Of a DNA stretch of 64,000 bases, positions 8,731-17,591 are shown one piece after another. The translations under genes were made by a program, and so were the position numbers. The stretch lies in contig CAWIGB010000025.1 in NCBI GenBank assembly GCA_963835375.1, positions 25,138 to 89,137 of the forward strand, given 5' to 3'. The stretch is from Salinisphaera sp963835375. Its GTDB lineage: Bacteria; Pseudomonadota; Gammaproteobacteria; Nevskiales; Salinisphaeraceae. The first letter of the stretch is position 1. The number at the start of each line of letters is the position of its first letter. The notes under the pieces are model-generated. The model was not told the origin of the DNA, searched no databases, and saw nothing but the letters and a program-made list of their open reading frames with translations.

Positions 8731-9065
8731 ATCGCGTCGCGGTCGGTCTCGCCCGTGCGGATGCGCACCACTTGTTCGAGATCGTGCACGAAGATCTTGC
8801 CGTCGCCGATCTGACCGGTCTTGGCGGCTCCGATGATGGCATCGACCACCGCATCCAGCCGGTCTTCGTCGACCGCGACCTCGAGCTTGACCTTGGGCAG
8901 GAAATCGACTGCATATTCCGCGCCGCGATACAGCTCGGTATGGCCTTTCTGCCGGCCGAAGCCGCGCACTTCGCTCATCGTCGTGCCGTGGACGCCGACC
9001 TCGGCGAGCGCTTCACGCACGTCGTCCATGCGAAACGGCTTGATGACCGCGGTGACCATTTTCAT
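8727..9065 (-). CDS. glnK: Nitrogen regulatory protein PII (GlnK/GlnB), copy 1
   Basis: A 112-residue PII protein, a trimeric sensor of ATP/ADP and 2-oxoglutarate that blocks AmtB and tunes nitrogen metabolism. The T-loop GFGRQKGHTELYRGAEY ends in the uridylylatable Tyr51, and the C-terminal GDGKIFVHDLEQVVRIRTGE signature is complete. The gene follows the first amtB copy by 32 bp on the minus strand, so AmtB and PII are probably co-expressed, as is usual. A second amtB-PII pair lies immediately upstream. Its stop codon lies inside the CTAG end of a repeat element. glnK rather than glnB is inferred from linkage to amtB. Confidence 0.93.
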   Translation of the reverse strand: MKMVTAVIKPFRMDDVREALAEVGVHGTTMSEVRGFGRQKGHTELYRGAEYAVDFLPKVKLEVAVDEDRLDAVVDAIIGAAKTGQIGDGKIFVHDLEQVVRIRTGETDRDAI

Positions 9066-9097
9066 CTCGTGTTCTCCTCATTGTCTCGCTAGGGAGT

Positions 9098-10432
9098 CTA
9101 CAGGCCGTTGCTCTGCAGATCATAGCCGCGCTCTTCATGTTCGATGATATCCAGGCCGATATCCTCCTCGTCCGGCCCGATCCGCAGGCCGACCAGCTTG
9201 TTGACGAGCTTGAGCAGCCCCCAGGTCAGCGCGGCGGTGTAAATCAAGACCGTCACGACGCCGAGCAGCTGCACCCCGAACTGGGCGGCGATACCCGACA
9301 TGCCGGGGGCCAGACCGTAGCCGGACAGAGGCCCCAGGCCGGTCGCCGCGAAGATACCGGCCGCGAGCGTGCCGAGCATGCCGCCTACGCCATGCACCGG
9401 GAACACATCCAGCGAATCGTCGATATGCAGCACGCGCTCCACGAACATCGTGGCGGCGAAGCAGACAATCCCGCCGGCCAGGCCGATCAGGATCGCCGCG
9501 GCCGGGCCGACATAGCCGGCCGCCGGGGTGATCGTGCCGAGCCCCGCCACCATGCCGGTGACGATACCGAGGACGCTCGGCCTGCCGAAGCGGATCCATT
9601 CCGCTGAAATCCAGGCGATGCAGCCGGCCGCGGCCGCAAGATGGGTGACCAGCATGGCGCTCACTGCCTGGCCATCCACCGCGAGCGCGCTGCCGCCGTT
9701 GAAGCCGAACCAGCCGACCCAGAGCATCCCGGCGCCGGAGACGGTCATGGTGAGGTTGTGTGGCGCCATGGGGCGCTTCTGGAAACCATTGCGTGGGCCG
9801 AGCACCATCGCTGCCACCAGCGCGGCCACGCCAGCCGTGATATGGACCACGGTGCCGCCGGCGAAATCGAGCATGCCGAGCTGGCCCAGCCAGCCGCCGC
9901 CCCAGATCCAGTGCACCACCGGAATATAGACCAGCAGCAGCCACAGCCCCGAGAACCAGAGCAGGGCAGAGAAACGCAGCCGTTCGGCGAAGCCGCCGAT
10001 AATGAGGGCCGGGGTGATCACGGCGAACGTCATCTGGTAGAGCACGAACAACAGGCTCGGAATCGTGCCGGTCACATCGTTCGGTGTGATGCCGGCCAGG
10101 CCGATCCGGCCGAGATTGCCGATGAACCAGCCGTGGCCGGAAAACGCCAGGCTATAACCGACGAAGAACCACAGCAAGGAGGCCAGGGCACAGATCGCGA
10201 AGCACTGCATCAGAACCGACAGAACGTTGCGCACACGCACCAGCCCGCCGTAGAACAACGCCAGACCGGGCAGCGTCATGAACAGTACGAGCGCCGTGGC
10301 CATCATCATCCAAGCGGTGTCGGCCTTGTCGAAGGTGGCAGCAGAGGGGGCCGCCCAGACGGCGGGGCTGGCGATCAGCCCGGCGCACAGGAACAGGGCC
10401 GAGGCGCGGCGACGTATCGAAATGGCGCTCAT
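9098..10432 (-). CDS. amtB: Ammonium transporter, copy 1
   Basis: A 444-residue Amt/Rh/Mep transporter with a cleavable signal peptide (about 1-28, ending AVWA) and about eleven membrane helices. Family motifs include TAWMMMATALVLFMTLPGLALFYGGLV, the pore region DFAGGTVVHITAGVAAL with its His, GAGMLWVGWFGFNGGSAL and FPVHGVGGMLGTLAAGIF with the second pore His. It forms trimeric ammonium channels in the inner membrane. ATG 10432 gives a full-length transporter; the open frame continues upstream but only through the other amtB in an unrelated frame. It is followed by glnK and preceded by the terminator of amtB copy 2. Confidence 0.94.
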   Translation of the reverse strand: MSAISIRRRASALFLCAGLIASPAVWAAPSAATFDKADTAWMMMATALVLFMTLPGLALFYGGLVRVRNVLSVLMQCFAICALASLLWFFVGYSLAFSGHGWFIGNLGRIGLAGITPNDVTGTIPSLLFVLYQMTFAVITPALIIGGFAERLRFSALLWFSGLWLLLVYIPVVHWIWGGGWLGQLGMLDFAGGTVVHITAGVAALVAAMVLGPRNGFQKRPMAPHNLTMTVSGAGMLWVGWFGFNGGSALAVDGQAVSAMLVTHLAAAAGCIAWISAEWIRFGRPSVLGIVTGMVAGLGTITPAAGYVGPAAAILIGLAGGIVCFAATMFVERVLHIDDSLDVFPVHGVGGMLGTLAAGIFAATGLGPLSGYGLAPGMSGIAAQFGVQLLGVVTVLIYTAALTWGLLKLVNKLVGLRIGPDEEDIGLDIIEHEERGYDLQSNGL

Positions 10433-10471
10433 TTTCGGTGCGGTTGCGGGCGGTGCACCGAAGTATAGCCG

Positions 10472-10487
10472 TGGCCACTCCTGTGCC
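10472..10487 (-). promoter_or_regulatory. Weak sigma-54-like element before amtB copy 1
   Basis: On the minus strand AGGCACAGGAGTGGCC shows the GG-N10-GC spacing of a -24/-12 promoter, but the -12 element is TGGC instead of TTGC. It lies about 40 bp before the amtB start, a plausible distance. It is weaker than the two sites upstream of the other pair. Confidence 0.3.
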
Positions 10488-10503
10488 TCCAATCGCTGCC
10501 ATG

Positions 10504-10527
10504 AAAAAGGGCGCCCGAAGGCGCCCC
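10504..10527 (-). terminator. Intrinsic terminator after amtB copy 2
   Basis: Read on the minus strand, GGGGCGCC-TTCG-GGCGCCC is followed by TTTTT. This is a GC stem with a stable TTCG tetraloop and a U tract, 31 bp past the amtB stop. It separates the two amtB transcription units, at least partly. Confidence 0.85.
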
Positions 10528-10557
10528 GTGTCGAGCGGTGCGATGCTGCCGTGATCT

Positions 10558-11868
10558 CTACAGGTCGTAGGCCCGTTCGTCGTGCAGCGCCAGATCGAGA
10601 CCGGCCTCTTCGGACTCGGCATCCACCCGCAGCCCGAGGACGGCCTTGATCACCATCAGGATGATCAGGGTGACGACGGCGCAGTAGATGATGGTCACCG
10701 CCACGCCGGCGGCCTGAATGCCGAACTGGGTGATGATGCTGCCGCCGGCATTGTCCGACAGGCCCGCGCCGCCCAGGCTCTTGGCCGAAAATATGCCGGT
10801 GAGCAGAGCGCCGACGATGCCGGCCACGCCGTGCACGCCGAAGGCGTCGAGCGAGTCGTCGTAGCCGAGCTTGGTCTTGATGAGCGTCACCGCGTAGAAG
10901 GCGAAGAAGCCGCCGCCCACGCCGACGGCGATCGAGCCCATCGGGCCGACGAAGCCCGAAGCCGGGGTGATCGCGACCAGGCCGGCGACCGCGCCCGAAC
11001 AGATGCCCAGCACGCTCGGCTTGCCGTGGCTGCCCCACTCCAGGAACATCCAGGTGAGCGCCGCGACCGCAGTCGCCAGCTGGGTCACGAACATCGCCAT
11101 GCCGGCGGTTCCGTCGGCGGCCAGCTCGCTGCCCGCGTTGAAGCCAAACCAGCCGACCCACAGCATCGAGGCGCCCATCAGCGTATAGCCGAGATTGTGC
11201 GGACGCATCATGGTCTTGGGATAGCCGTTGCGTTTGCCCAGCACCAGAGCCGCGACCAGACCGGCCACACCGGCGTTGATGTGCACGACCGTGCCGCCGG
11301 CGAAATCCTGCACGCCGAGGCCACCCAGAAAGCCGCCGCCCCAGACCCAGTGTGCGATCGGGGTATAGACCAGAGTCACCCACAGACCGATGAACCACAG
11401 CATGGCCGAGAACTTCATCCGCTCGACGAAGGCGCCGACAATCAGGGCGGGCGTGATGATGGCGAACGTCAGCTGGAAGGTGGAGAACACCGTCTCGGGA
11501 ATCGTGCCCGAGAGGCTGTCTACGCCCACGCCCGCCATGAAGGCCTTGGACAGGCCGCCCCAGATCGCGCCGTCGCCACCGAAGGCGACGCTGTAACCCC
11601 AGAGTGCCCAGATCAGCGTGACCAGACAGCAGATCGCGAAGCACTGCATCAGCACGGACAGCGCATTCTTGGCGCGTACCATGCCGCCATAGAACAGTGC
11701 GAGCCCGGGGATGGTCATGAAAAGAACCAGCGCTGTGGCTGTGAGCATCCAGGCGGTGTCGCCGGCGCTGAGTGTCGGCGTGCTGTCCTGGGCCAGCGCC
11801 GCACCCGGCGCTGCGAGTGCGGCAAGACCGAAACCGGCGGATTTCAATAGGAGACGTTTCGTTGACAT
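10558..11868 (-). CDS. amtB: Ammonium transporter, copy 2
   Basis: A 436-residue Amt-family transporter with a signal peptide (ending APGAALAQ) and about eleven membrane helices. Motifs match copy 1: TAWMLTATALVLFMTIPGLALFYGG, DFAGGTVVHINAGVAGLVAAL, GASMLWVGWFGFNAGSELAADG and DAFGVHGVAGIVGALLTGIFS. The ATG at 11868 is preceded by AAGGTAG. A 493-bp leader containing a sigma-54-type promoter separates it from the upstream PII gene. The two amtB genes differ throughout, so this is an old duplication or separate acquisition rather than a recent copy. They may differ in affinity or regulation. Confidence 0.94.
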   Translation of the reverse strand: MSTKRLLLKSAGFGLAALAAPGAALAQDSTPTLSAGDTAWMLTATALVLFMTIPGLALFYGGMVRAKNALSVLMQCFAICCLVTLIWALWGYSVAFGGDGAIWGGLSKAFMAGVGVDSLSGTIPETVFSTFQLTFAIITPALIVGAFVERMKFSAMLWFIGLWVTLVYTPIAHWVWGGGFLGGLGVQDFAGGTVVHINAGVAGLVAALVLGKRNGYPKTMMRPHNLGYTLMGASMLWVGWFGFNAGSELAADGTAGMAMFVTQLATAVAALTWMFLEWGSHGKPSVLGICSGAVAGLVAITPASGFVGPMGSIAVGVGGGFFAFYAVTLIKTKLGYDDSLDAFGVHGVAGIVGALLTGIFSAKSLGGAGLSDNAGGSIITQFGIQAAGVAVTIIYCAVVTLIILMVIKAVLGLRVDAESEEAGLDLALHDERAYDL

Positions 11869-12361
11869 GAGGCTACCTTTTTGACGTCTGCGCATGGGCG
11901 ATGAACGACGACGCGAAACGGGTCGTCGCCCGATCGCGCCCCTGGGGCCGTCGGCCCGGCGATGACCGTTGCACGAATTTGGTTCAAGCACGGTTTGTGC
12001 CAGATGTCGTGCCGAACCGGGTCGTTTTGCGCGGTGTGATGTATGAAAAGGCCCCGTAACCGGAAGCCTCGCCTGAAGAATTTGGATAATTACGATCGAG
12101 CGGTGAACGGGCCGGGCCGATAAGGAGCCGATGGGTAGGGGCGCGATGCCCCGGCCGATGATCACGCGAGGATCCCACGACCGGCGATTGGCTCCGGTCA
12201 GAGGCGTCATCGGCCCTCGATCTACGCCAGGGCGGCTTTCATCGGTCAGAAGCCGGCTGTCATGGGTGCGATTCATACCCCGGTCCCGTTGGATGGCGTC
12301 GCCCGCACCCGGCCGCTTGTGCTTGGAATTCCGAAAAATTCGGCTGCGCTGCCTGGCTGTT
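11869..12361 (-). other. 493-bp leader between PII copy 2 and amtB copy 2
   Basis: No gene is seen. On the minus strand the stretch contains a good -24/-12 promoter at 11986-12002, listed separately. The rest shows no recognisable feature. Confidence 0.6.
11986..12002 (-). promoter_or_regulatory. Sigma-54 (-24/-12) promoter of amtB copy 2
   Basis: On the minus strand TGGCACAAACCGTGCTT matches the sigma-54 consensus TGGCACG-N4-TTGC, with GG and GC exactly 10 bp apart and only minor differences. It lies about 120 bp before the amtB start. It predicts NtrC-dependent expression under nitrogen limitation. Confidence 0.65.
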
Positions 12362-12700
12362 CTAGAGTGCGTCCTTGCCGGTCTCGCCGGTGCGGATACG
12401 AATCGCCTGTTCCAGTTCGGATACGAAGATCTTGCCGTCGCCGATCTTGCCGGTATGGGCGGCCTTGGAGATCGCCTCGACGGCGGAATCCAGGTTCGGC
12501 TCTTCGATCGCCACCTCGATCTTGACCTTGGGCAGGAAATCGACGACGTACTCGGCGCCGCGGTATAGCTCGGTATGGCCCTTCTGGCGGCCGAAACCCT
12601 TGACCTCGGTGACCGTGATGCCCTGTACGCCCACTTCCGACAGCGCTTCACGGACCTCGTCGAGCTTGAACGGCTTGATGATGGCGGTGATCAATTTCAT
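12362..12700 (-). CDS. glnK: Nitrogen regulatory protein PII (GlnK/GlnB), copy 2
   Basis: A 112-residue PII protein with T-loop GFGRQKGHTELYRGAEY (Tyr51) and the C-terminal GDGKIFVSELEQAIRIRTGE signature. It precedes amtB copy 2 on the minus strand with an unusually long 493-bp gap that has its own promoter. A sigma-54 promoter is found 86-102 bp before the ATG, so both genes should respond to nitrogen status. It is clearly similar to copy 1 but differs at many positions. Confidence 0.93.
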   Translation of the reverse strand: MKLITAIIKPFKLDEVREALSEVGVQGITVTEVKGFGRQKGHTELYRGAEYVVDFLPKVKIEVAIEEPNLDSAVEAISKAAHTGKIGDGKIFVSELEQAIRIRTGETGKDAL

Positions 12701-12785
12701 TACTGGCTCCTGTCACGCATGAATACGCAATCCGGCAGGGTTTTATCGACGTATTGCTCTGGCCCGGACGATTGCCGGATATGTC

Positions 12786-12802
12786 TAGCACTCACCGTGC
12801 CA
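12786..12802 (-). promoter_or_regulatory. Sigma-54 (-24/-12) promoter of PII copy 2
   Basis: On the minus strand TGGCACGGTGAGTGCTA matches TGGCACG-N4-TTGCW at all but one consensus position, with the GG-N10-GC spacing exact. It lies 86 bp upstream of the glnK ATG. This supports NtrC/RpoN control of the ammonium-uptake genes. Confidence 0.75.
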
Positions 12803-12917
12803 AGCCGTATCGGCGCGCACGCCATATCGCGATCCGGCCTCGAACGCGCGCCGATCGCTTTGCGCGCATGCGTGCGGCAATGCATGCTTGAGCGCATTCA
12901 TCTTTCGGGATTCGGAT

Positions 12918-13160
12918 ATGCGTTCGATCGAAGACATGGCAGCTCGACTGGCCAACGCCCTGCCGCCCCAGGTGGCGCCGCTGCGCGAGGAGCTGAAGGC
13001 GAATTTCAGGGCGGTGCTGCAGAGTCAGCTGGCCGAGCTGGATCTGGTGCCGCGCGAGGAGTTCGAGGCCACGCGCGAGATGCTCGTGCATGCCCGTACC
13101 CGCCTCGCAGAGCTGGAAAAACGGGTGGCACAGCTGGAATCGCATGACGGCGAAAGCTGA
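12918..13160 (+). CDS. ubiK: UbiK/YqiC-type accessory factor (BMFP domain)
   Basis: An 80-residue protein of the membrane-fusogenic BMFP family. It begins MRSIEDMAARLANALPPQV, continues with REELKANFRAVLQSQLAELDLVPREEFEATREML and ends in a heptad-like coiled coil (HARTRLAELEKRVAQLE). UbiK binds UbiJ and assists aerobic ubiquinone synthesis in gammaproteobacteria. ATG 12918 is preferred because it gives the conserved N-terminus; an in-frame start 30 bp upstream is possible. It lies 49 bp before comM/yifB on the same strand, a common arrangement. Confidence 0.85.
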   Translation: MRSIEDMAARLANALPPQVAPLREELKANFRAVLQSQLAELDLVPREEFEATREMLVHARTRLAELEKRVAQLESHDGES

Positions 13161-13209
13161 GTCCCCCACGAGATGCCCGCCCGGCGGGCGGTATCGGGGC
13201 ATTTGATCC

Positions 13210-14715
13210 GTGGCGTTGGCAACCGTGCACAGTCGGGCGCAGACCGGATTGAACGCGCCGCCGGTCGCTGTCGAGGTCGATCTGGCCGGTGGGTTGCCGG
13301 CTCTGGCGATCGTCGGGCTGCCGGAAACCGAGGTCAAGGAAAGCAAGGACCGGGTACGGGCCGCCATCACCAACAGCGGCTACCAGTTCCCCACGCGGCG
13401 CATCACCGTCAATCTGGCGCCGGCCGATCTGCCGAAAGAGGGCGGGCGCTTCGATCTGGCCATTGCGCTCGGCATCCTCGCAGCGTCGGGGCAGATCCCG
13501 AGCGATTCGCTGGCGGGGCACGAGTTTCTGGGCGAGTTGTCGCTTTCCGGCGCGTTGCGGGGCGTGCGCGGCGCGCTGCCGGCCACGCTGGCGGCTGCCG
13601 GGGTTGATCGGCGTCTGGTCTTGCCCGCCGACAACGGCGGCGAGGCCGCGCTGGCCGGCGATGATGCCGCCCGGACCGCGACCCATCTCGCCGACGTGGC
13701 CGCGACTCTGGCGGGCGGCGAACTCCACTGGTCCACTCCGGTGGCCGAACCGCGCGACGCCGAGCAGGCCGGCGTGCCCGACCTGGCCGAGGTCCGTGGC
13801 CAGCCCCAGGCCAAGCGGGCGCTGGAGATCGCGGCAGCCGGCGGCCACTCGTTATTGATGATCGGCCCGCCGGGTGCCGGCAAGACCATGCTGGCCTCGC
13901 GTCTGGTCGGCCTGTTGCCGCCGCTGGAGCGCGAGCAGGCGCTGGAAGTGGCCGCGATCGCATCGATTTCGGGCGGTGGTTTCGATCCGTCGCTGTGGGG
14001 GCGTCGTCCGTTCCGGGCGCCGCATCACACGGCCTCGGGCGTGGCGCTGGTCGGCGGCGGCTCGACGCCGCGCCCCGGCGAAATCACGCTGGCGCATCGC
14101 GGCGTTCTGTTTCTTGACGAGCTGCCGGAATTCGATCGCCGGGTGCTGGAGGTACTGCGCGAACCGTTGGAATCCGGCCATATCGTGATCTCGCGGGCGG
14201 CGCGGCAATCGGAGTTTCCGGCCGCGTTCCAACTGGTGGCGGCAATGAATCCCTGTCCCTGTGGCTACCAGGGCGATGCATCGGGACGTTGTCATTGCAC
14301 GCCCGAACGGGTCGAGCGATATCGCTCGCGGATCTCCGGCCCACTGCTCGATCGGATCGACATGCATCTCAATGTGGCGCCGATCACCAAAAAAGTGCTG
14401 ATGGCGGTCGAGCCCGAAGTGGAGCGCTCTTCCGTGGTGCAAGCGCGCGTTCGTGGTGCAAGACAAAGTGCCGAGACCCGTAGTGGCGGCCACAACGCTG
14501 CACTAACGCCGGGCCAGGTTGATGCCCACTGTGCGCCCACGGCCGATGGTAGCCGGCTGATCGAACAGGCCATCGATCGGTTGGGCCTGTCGGCCCGCGG
14601 TTATCACCGGATTCTGCGCGTGGCCCGTACGATTGCCGATCTGGCCGGTCACGCGCAGGTGCAGGCGCCCGATATCGCCGAAGCCATCGGTTATCGTCAG
14701 CTCGATCGAAGTTAG
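13210..14715 (+). CDS. comM: YifB/ComM family AAA+ ATPase (Mg-chelatase-like)
   Basis: A 501-residue protein of normal YifB/ComM size. The N-terminal ChlI-like domain (MALATVHSRAQTGLNAPPV, VGLPETEVKESKDRVRAAI) leads to a Walker A motif GPPGAGKTMLASRL, GRRPFRAPHHTASGVALVGGG, a Walker B region GVLFLDELPEF and the Cys-rich segment MNPCPCGYQGD. ComM is a helicase that promotes branch migration during natural transformation. Here it may support recombination; no other competence genes are in the window. The start is GTG 13210. A CTAG-ended repeat element follows 102 bp later. Confidence 0.93.
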   Translation: MALATVHSRAQTGLNAPPVAVEVDLAGGLPALAIVGLPETEVKESKDRVRAAITNSGYQFPTRRITVNLAPADLPKEGGRFDLAIALGILAASGQIPSDSLAGHEFLGELSLSGALRGVRGALPATLAAAGVDRRLVLPADNGGEAALAGDDAARTATHLADVAATLAGGELHWSTPVAEPRDAEQAGVPDLAEVRGQPQAKRALEIAAAGGHSLLMIGPPGAGKTMLASRLVGLLPPLEREQALEVAAIASISGGGFDPSLWGRRPFRAPHHTASGVALVGGGSTPRPGEITLAHRGVLFLDELPEFDRRVLEVLREPLESGHIVISRAARQSEFPAAFQLVAAMNPCPCGYQGDASGRCHCTPERVERYRSRISGPLLDRIDMHLNVAPITKKVLMAVEPEVERSSVVQARVRGARQSAETRSGGHNAALTPGQVDAHCAPTADGSRLIEQAIDRLGLSARGYHRILRVARTIADLAGHAQVQAPDIAEAIGYRQLDRS

Positions 14716-14817
14716 CGTTTGCGGAACGGGCGGGTGCGGGCTTCGGGGCACGGATCATCGAGCCGGGTCGACGCCGATCGAACGTCGCGCCGACACACGA
14801 CACCGCGGCGCCGGCTG

Positions 14818-15114
14818 CTAGGGCCTGTTGCCGTTTCGTGCGAGCCCGCGCCAAGCGCTTCCTGAAAAATTACTATGGGCGGCAAGACGAGGCGTAGTGC
14901 GCGCCGCGCAGTCATTCTGCGCAAGCGTGCTGCAACGCTGGATTGCCGCAAAACAGCGCTTGTCCCTCCGGGTTGGGCCGCCCATGAAAATCAACCATGG
15001 GCGCCCGGCGGCGTTGCAAGTCTTGATCGTGGCACGCACGAGGCGACTCGCGCTTGCCGGACACGATTTGCGGTCTCCAACGCGGCGCTCGCACCAAACG
15101 GCAACAGGCCCTAG
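14818..15114. mobile_element. 297-bp MITE-like element with perfect inverted ends and CTAG borders
   Basis: The left end CTAGGGCCTGTTGCCGTTT (14818-14836) is the exact reverse complement of the right end at 15096-15114. After one mismatch the symmetry continues through GTGCGAGC, giving inverted ends of about 28 bp. CTAG at both outer borders fits a 4-bp target duplication. No plausible protein is encoded inside. It lies between comM and the helicase gene, 12 bp before the helicase start. Related copies are at 8590-8730 (decayed) and a half copy at 60012-60032. Confidence 0.8.
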
Positions 15115-15126
15115 AATCCCGCCGTC

Positions 15127-17141
15127 ATGGCGCTACCTAAACTCAATCCTCAGCAGGATGCCGCAATGCGGTATCTGGATGGCCCGCTGCTTGTACTGGC
15201 GGGCGCCGGCTCAGGCAAGACGGGTGTCATTACGCGCAAGATCGCGCATCTGATCGCGCGCGGCTACGATGCCCGCCGCGTGGTCGCGGTGACCTTCACC
15301 AACAAGGCCGCGCGCGAGATGAAACAGCGTGCGGCCAAGCTCATCTCGGCCGACGATGCCCGCGGGCTGACCGTCAGCACCTTTCACAGCCTCGGCCTGC
15401 AGATGATTCGCGAGGAGCATGCCGCGCTGGGCTACAAGCCGCGCTTCTCGATCTTCGATTCCGAGGATGCCGACAAGGTGCTGGCCGATCTGGTCGGCCG
15501 CGACGGCGACCAGCGCAAGGCCACCAAGGCCGCCATCAGCAACTGGAAATCCGCGCTGATCGATCCCGAAACCGCCCAGGCCCAGGCCTCCGGCAGCGAT
15601 GTCCCGCTGGCGCGCGCCTACGGCGAATACCAGCGCCGGCTGAAAGCCTATAACGCGGTCGATTTCGACGATCTGCTGGCGCTGCCGGTGCATCTGCTGT
15701 CGACCGATCACGAAGCGCGCGAGCGCTGGCAGAACCGGTTCCGCTATCTGCTGGTCGACGAGTATCAGGACACCAATGCCGCCCAGTACGAGATGATGCG
15801 GCTGCTGGCCGGGGCGCGCGCGGCCTTTACGGTGGTCGGCGACGACGACCAGTCGATCTATGCCTGGCGCGGCGCGCGGCCCGGGCAATATCGCCGATCT
15901 GTCGCGTGATTTCCCGCATCTGAAGGTGATCAAGCTCGAGCAGAACTATCGCTCGGTGGGCAACGTGCTGTCGGCGGCCAACCGCCTGATCGGTGCGTCC
16001 AGCCAGCGGGCCTACGAAAAGACGCTGTGGAGCGCGATGGGGCCGGGCGATCGCGTGCGCGTGCTGGCCGCCCCCGACGAAGCCGGCGAGGCCGAGCGCG
16101 TGGCCAGCGAGATTTCCGCGCACAAGCTGCGCGTCGGTACCGCCTACGGCGACTACGCGGTGCTCTATCGCGGCAATTTCCAGTCGCGCGCCTTCGAAAA
16201 AGCACTGCGCGAACGCGATATTCCATATCGCGTGTCCGGCGGGCGCTCGTTCTTCGAGCGCAGCGAAATCCGCGATCTGGTGACCTATCTCAAGCTGATG
16301 GTCAATCCGGACGACGACGCCGCCTTCCTGCGCATCGTCAACCTACCGCGTCGCGAGATCGGTCCGGCCACGCTGGAAGCGCTGGGCCGCTATGCCGGTT
16401 CGCGCCATATCAGCCTGTTCGATGCGGCCCGCGGCATCGGCCTGGCCGGCGGCGTGGGCGAGCGTTCCGGCCGCCGCCTGGCCGATTTCGTCGATTGGCT
16501 GCGCAACCTCACCCAGGACAGTGAAGGCATGACGCCCAAGGAACTGGTCAGCCAGCTCATCATCGACATCGACTATCGCAACTGGCTGCGCGATACATCG
16601 GCGAATACCAAGGCGGCGCGCAAGCGCATCGAGAACCTGGATGAATTCATCGGCTGGCTGGACCGCATGAGCGACCCGGAAGACGGCAAGCCGGTCACCC
16701 TCGAGGACGTGGTACGACGCTTGTCGCTGATGGATTTCGCCAACCAGTCGGAAAAAGACGTCGAGAACCAGGTTCATCTGCTCACGCTGCACGCCGCCAA
16801 GGGCCTGGAGTTCGATCACGTCTTTCTGGCCGGGCTGGAAGAAGGGCATGTTGCCGCACCACGCCTGCCTCGAAGACGACAAGATCGAGGAAGAACGCCG
16901 CCTGCTCTATGTCGGCATCACCCGGGCACGCAAGAGTCTGGCGCTGACCTATGCCCGCAAGCGCCGGCGCGGCGGCGAGGAGACCGACAGCGTGCCCAGC
17001 CGCTTCTTCGATGAGCTGCCGGCGGATGAACTCGAATGGCCGAGCTCGACCGGTACCCGCAGCAAGGTGACCAACGCCGAGCAGGGCCGCGGCCAGGTCG
17101 CGGCCCTGCGCGCGATACTGGGCGCCTCGACCGACGGCTGA
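15127..17141 (+). pseudogene. rep: Rep-type ATP-dependent DNA helicase, interrupted by two +1 frameshifts
   Basis: Read across three frames this is a UvrD/Rep superfamily 1 helicase of about 670 residues. It starts MALPKLNPQQDAAMRYLDGP and has Walker A (LAGAGSGKTGVITRKIAHL), TFTNKAAREMKQR, motif II VDEYQDTN, DDDQSIYAWRGARP, LEQNYRS and LHAAKGLEFDHVFLAGLEEG. After the second shift it continues LPHHACLEDDKIEEERRLLYVGITRARKSL. The first shift is at the GGG of 15883-15885 and the second at 16844-16846; removing one G from each restores the frame. All helicase motifs are present across the three segments and nothing else is decayed, so these may be assembly errors. Rep is the replisome-associated 3'-5' helicase. 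Confidence 0.85.
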
Positions 17142-17241
17142 GGCGCGCGGGCCAGCCGTGTTAGGCCGCCGGGCAGCCGATCGTGCTCGCATGCTGCGAT
17201 GGACGATACCGCCCGCAGCGCGTATCCTCTGCGACTCTAAA

Positions 17242-17318
17242 GCGCCCGTAGCTCAGCTGGATAGAGTGTCGGCCTCCGAAGCCGAAGGTCGCAGGTTCGA
17301 ATCCTGCCGGGCGCACCA
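17242..17318 (+). tRNA. tRNA-Arg (anticodon CCG)
   Basis: A 77-nt tRNA with acceptor stem GCGCCCG/CGGGCGC, a D-arm with AGCTCAGCTGGATAGAG, anticodon stem-loop GGCCTCCGAAGCC giving anticodon CCG, T-arm AGGTTCGAATCCT and an encoded CCA end. It decodes CGG arginine codons. An intrinsic terminator follows directly. Copies of its 3' end and flank recur nearby (see repeats at 17300-17501 and 35845-35900), so it may have served as an integration site. Confidence 0.95.
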
Positions 17319-17501
17319 GACATAGAAAAAACCCGCCATACGCGCGGGTTTTTTATGGCTTGAACAGAGCCCATTCGAACCTGCGACAGACAACAGGCAA
17401 GGTTCGACGGGCTCGCAGCGCGAGCCCGAACGGGGGCGCGTAGCGCCCCCGGCCCGAAGGGCGAGGCGCGGTAGCGCCGAGTAATCCTGCCGGGCGCACC
17501 A
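17300..17501 (+). repeat. 19-bp direct repeat of the tRNA-Arg 3' end (att-like)
   Basis: The last 19 bases of the tRNA gene, AATCCTGCCGGGCGCACCA (17300-17318), recur exactly at 17483-17501. Between them lie the tRNA terminator, an inverted 15-bp copy of the T-arm region (ATTCGAACCTGCGAC at 17373-17387, complementary to 17288-17302) and two GC-rich hairpins at 17408-17428 and 17432-17450. Repeats of a tRNA 3' end are what integrating islands leave behind. No integrase gene is visible in the window. Confidence 0.6.
17326..17354 (+). terminator. Intrinsic terminator of tRNA-Arg
   Basis: AAAAAACCCGC and GCGGGTTTTTT form a stem around a 7-base loop, starting 8 bp past the CCA end. The T run makes it a classical Rho-independent terminator, and the A run makes it potentially bidirectional. 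Confidence 0.85.
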
Positions 17502-17591
17502 CCTTCACGGTCGATTAAGGCGCTGCTGATTAAAGACGCCCAATCTGCGCGATGCTGGCGCCGCAAACCGAAACCGTCTGGAACTGGCCTG

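Noticed and set aside
10558..12651. Extending amtB copy 2 upstream to 697 residues
   Set aside because: The extra N-terminus is the wrong-frame translation of the PII gene. ATG 11868 gives a normal signal peptide and length.
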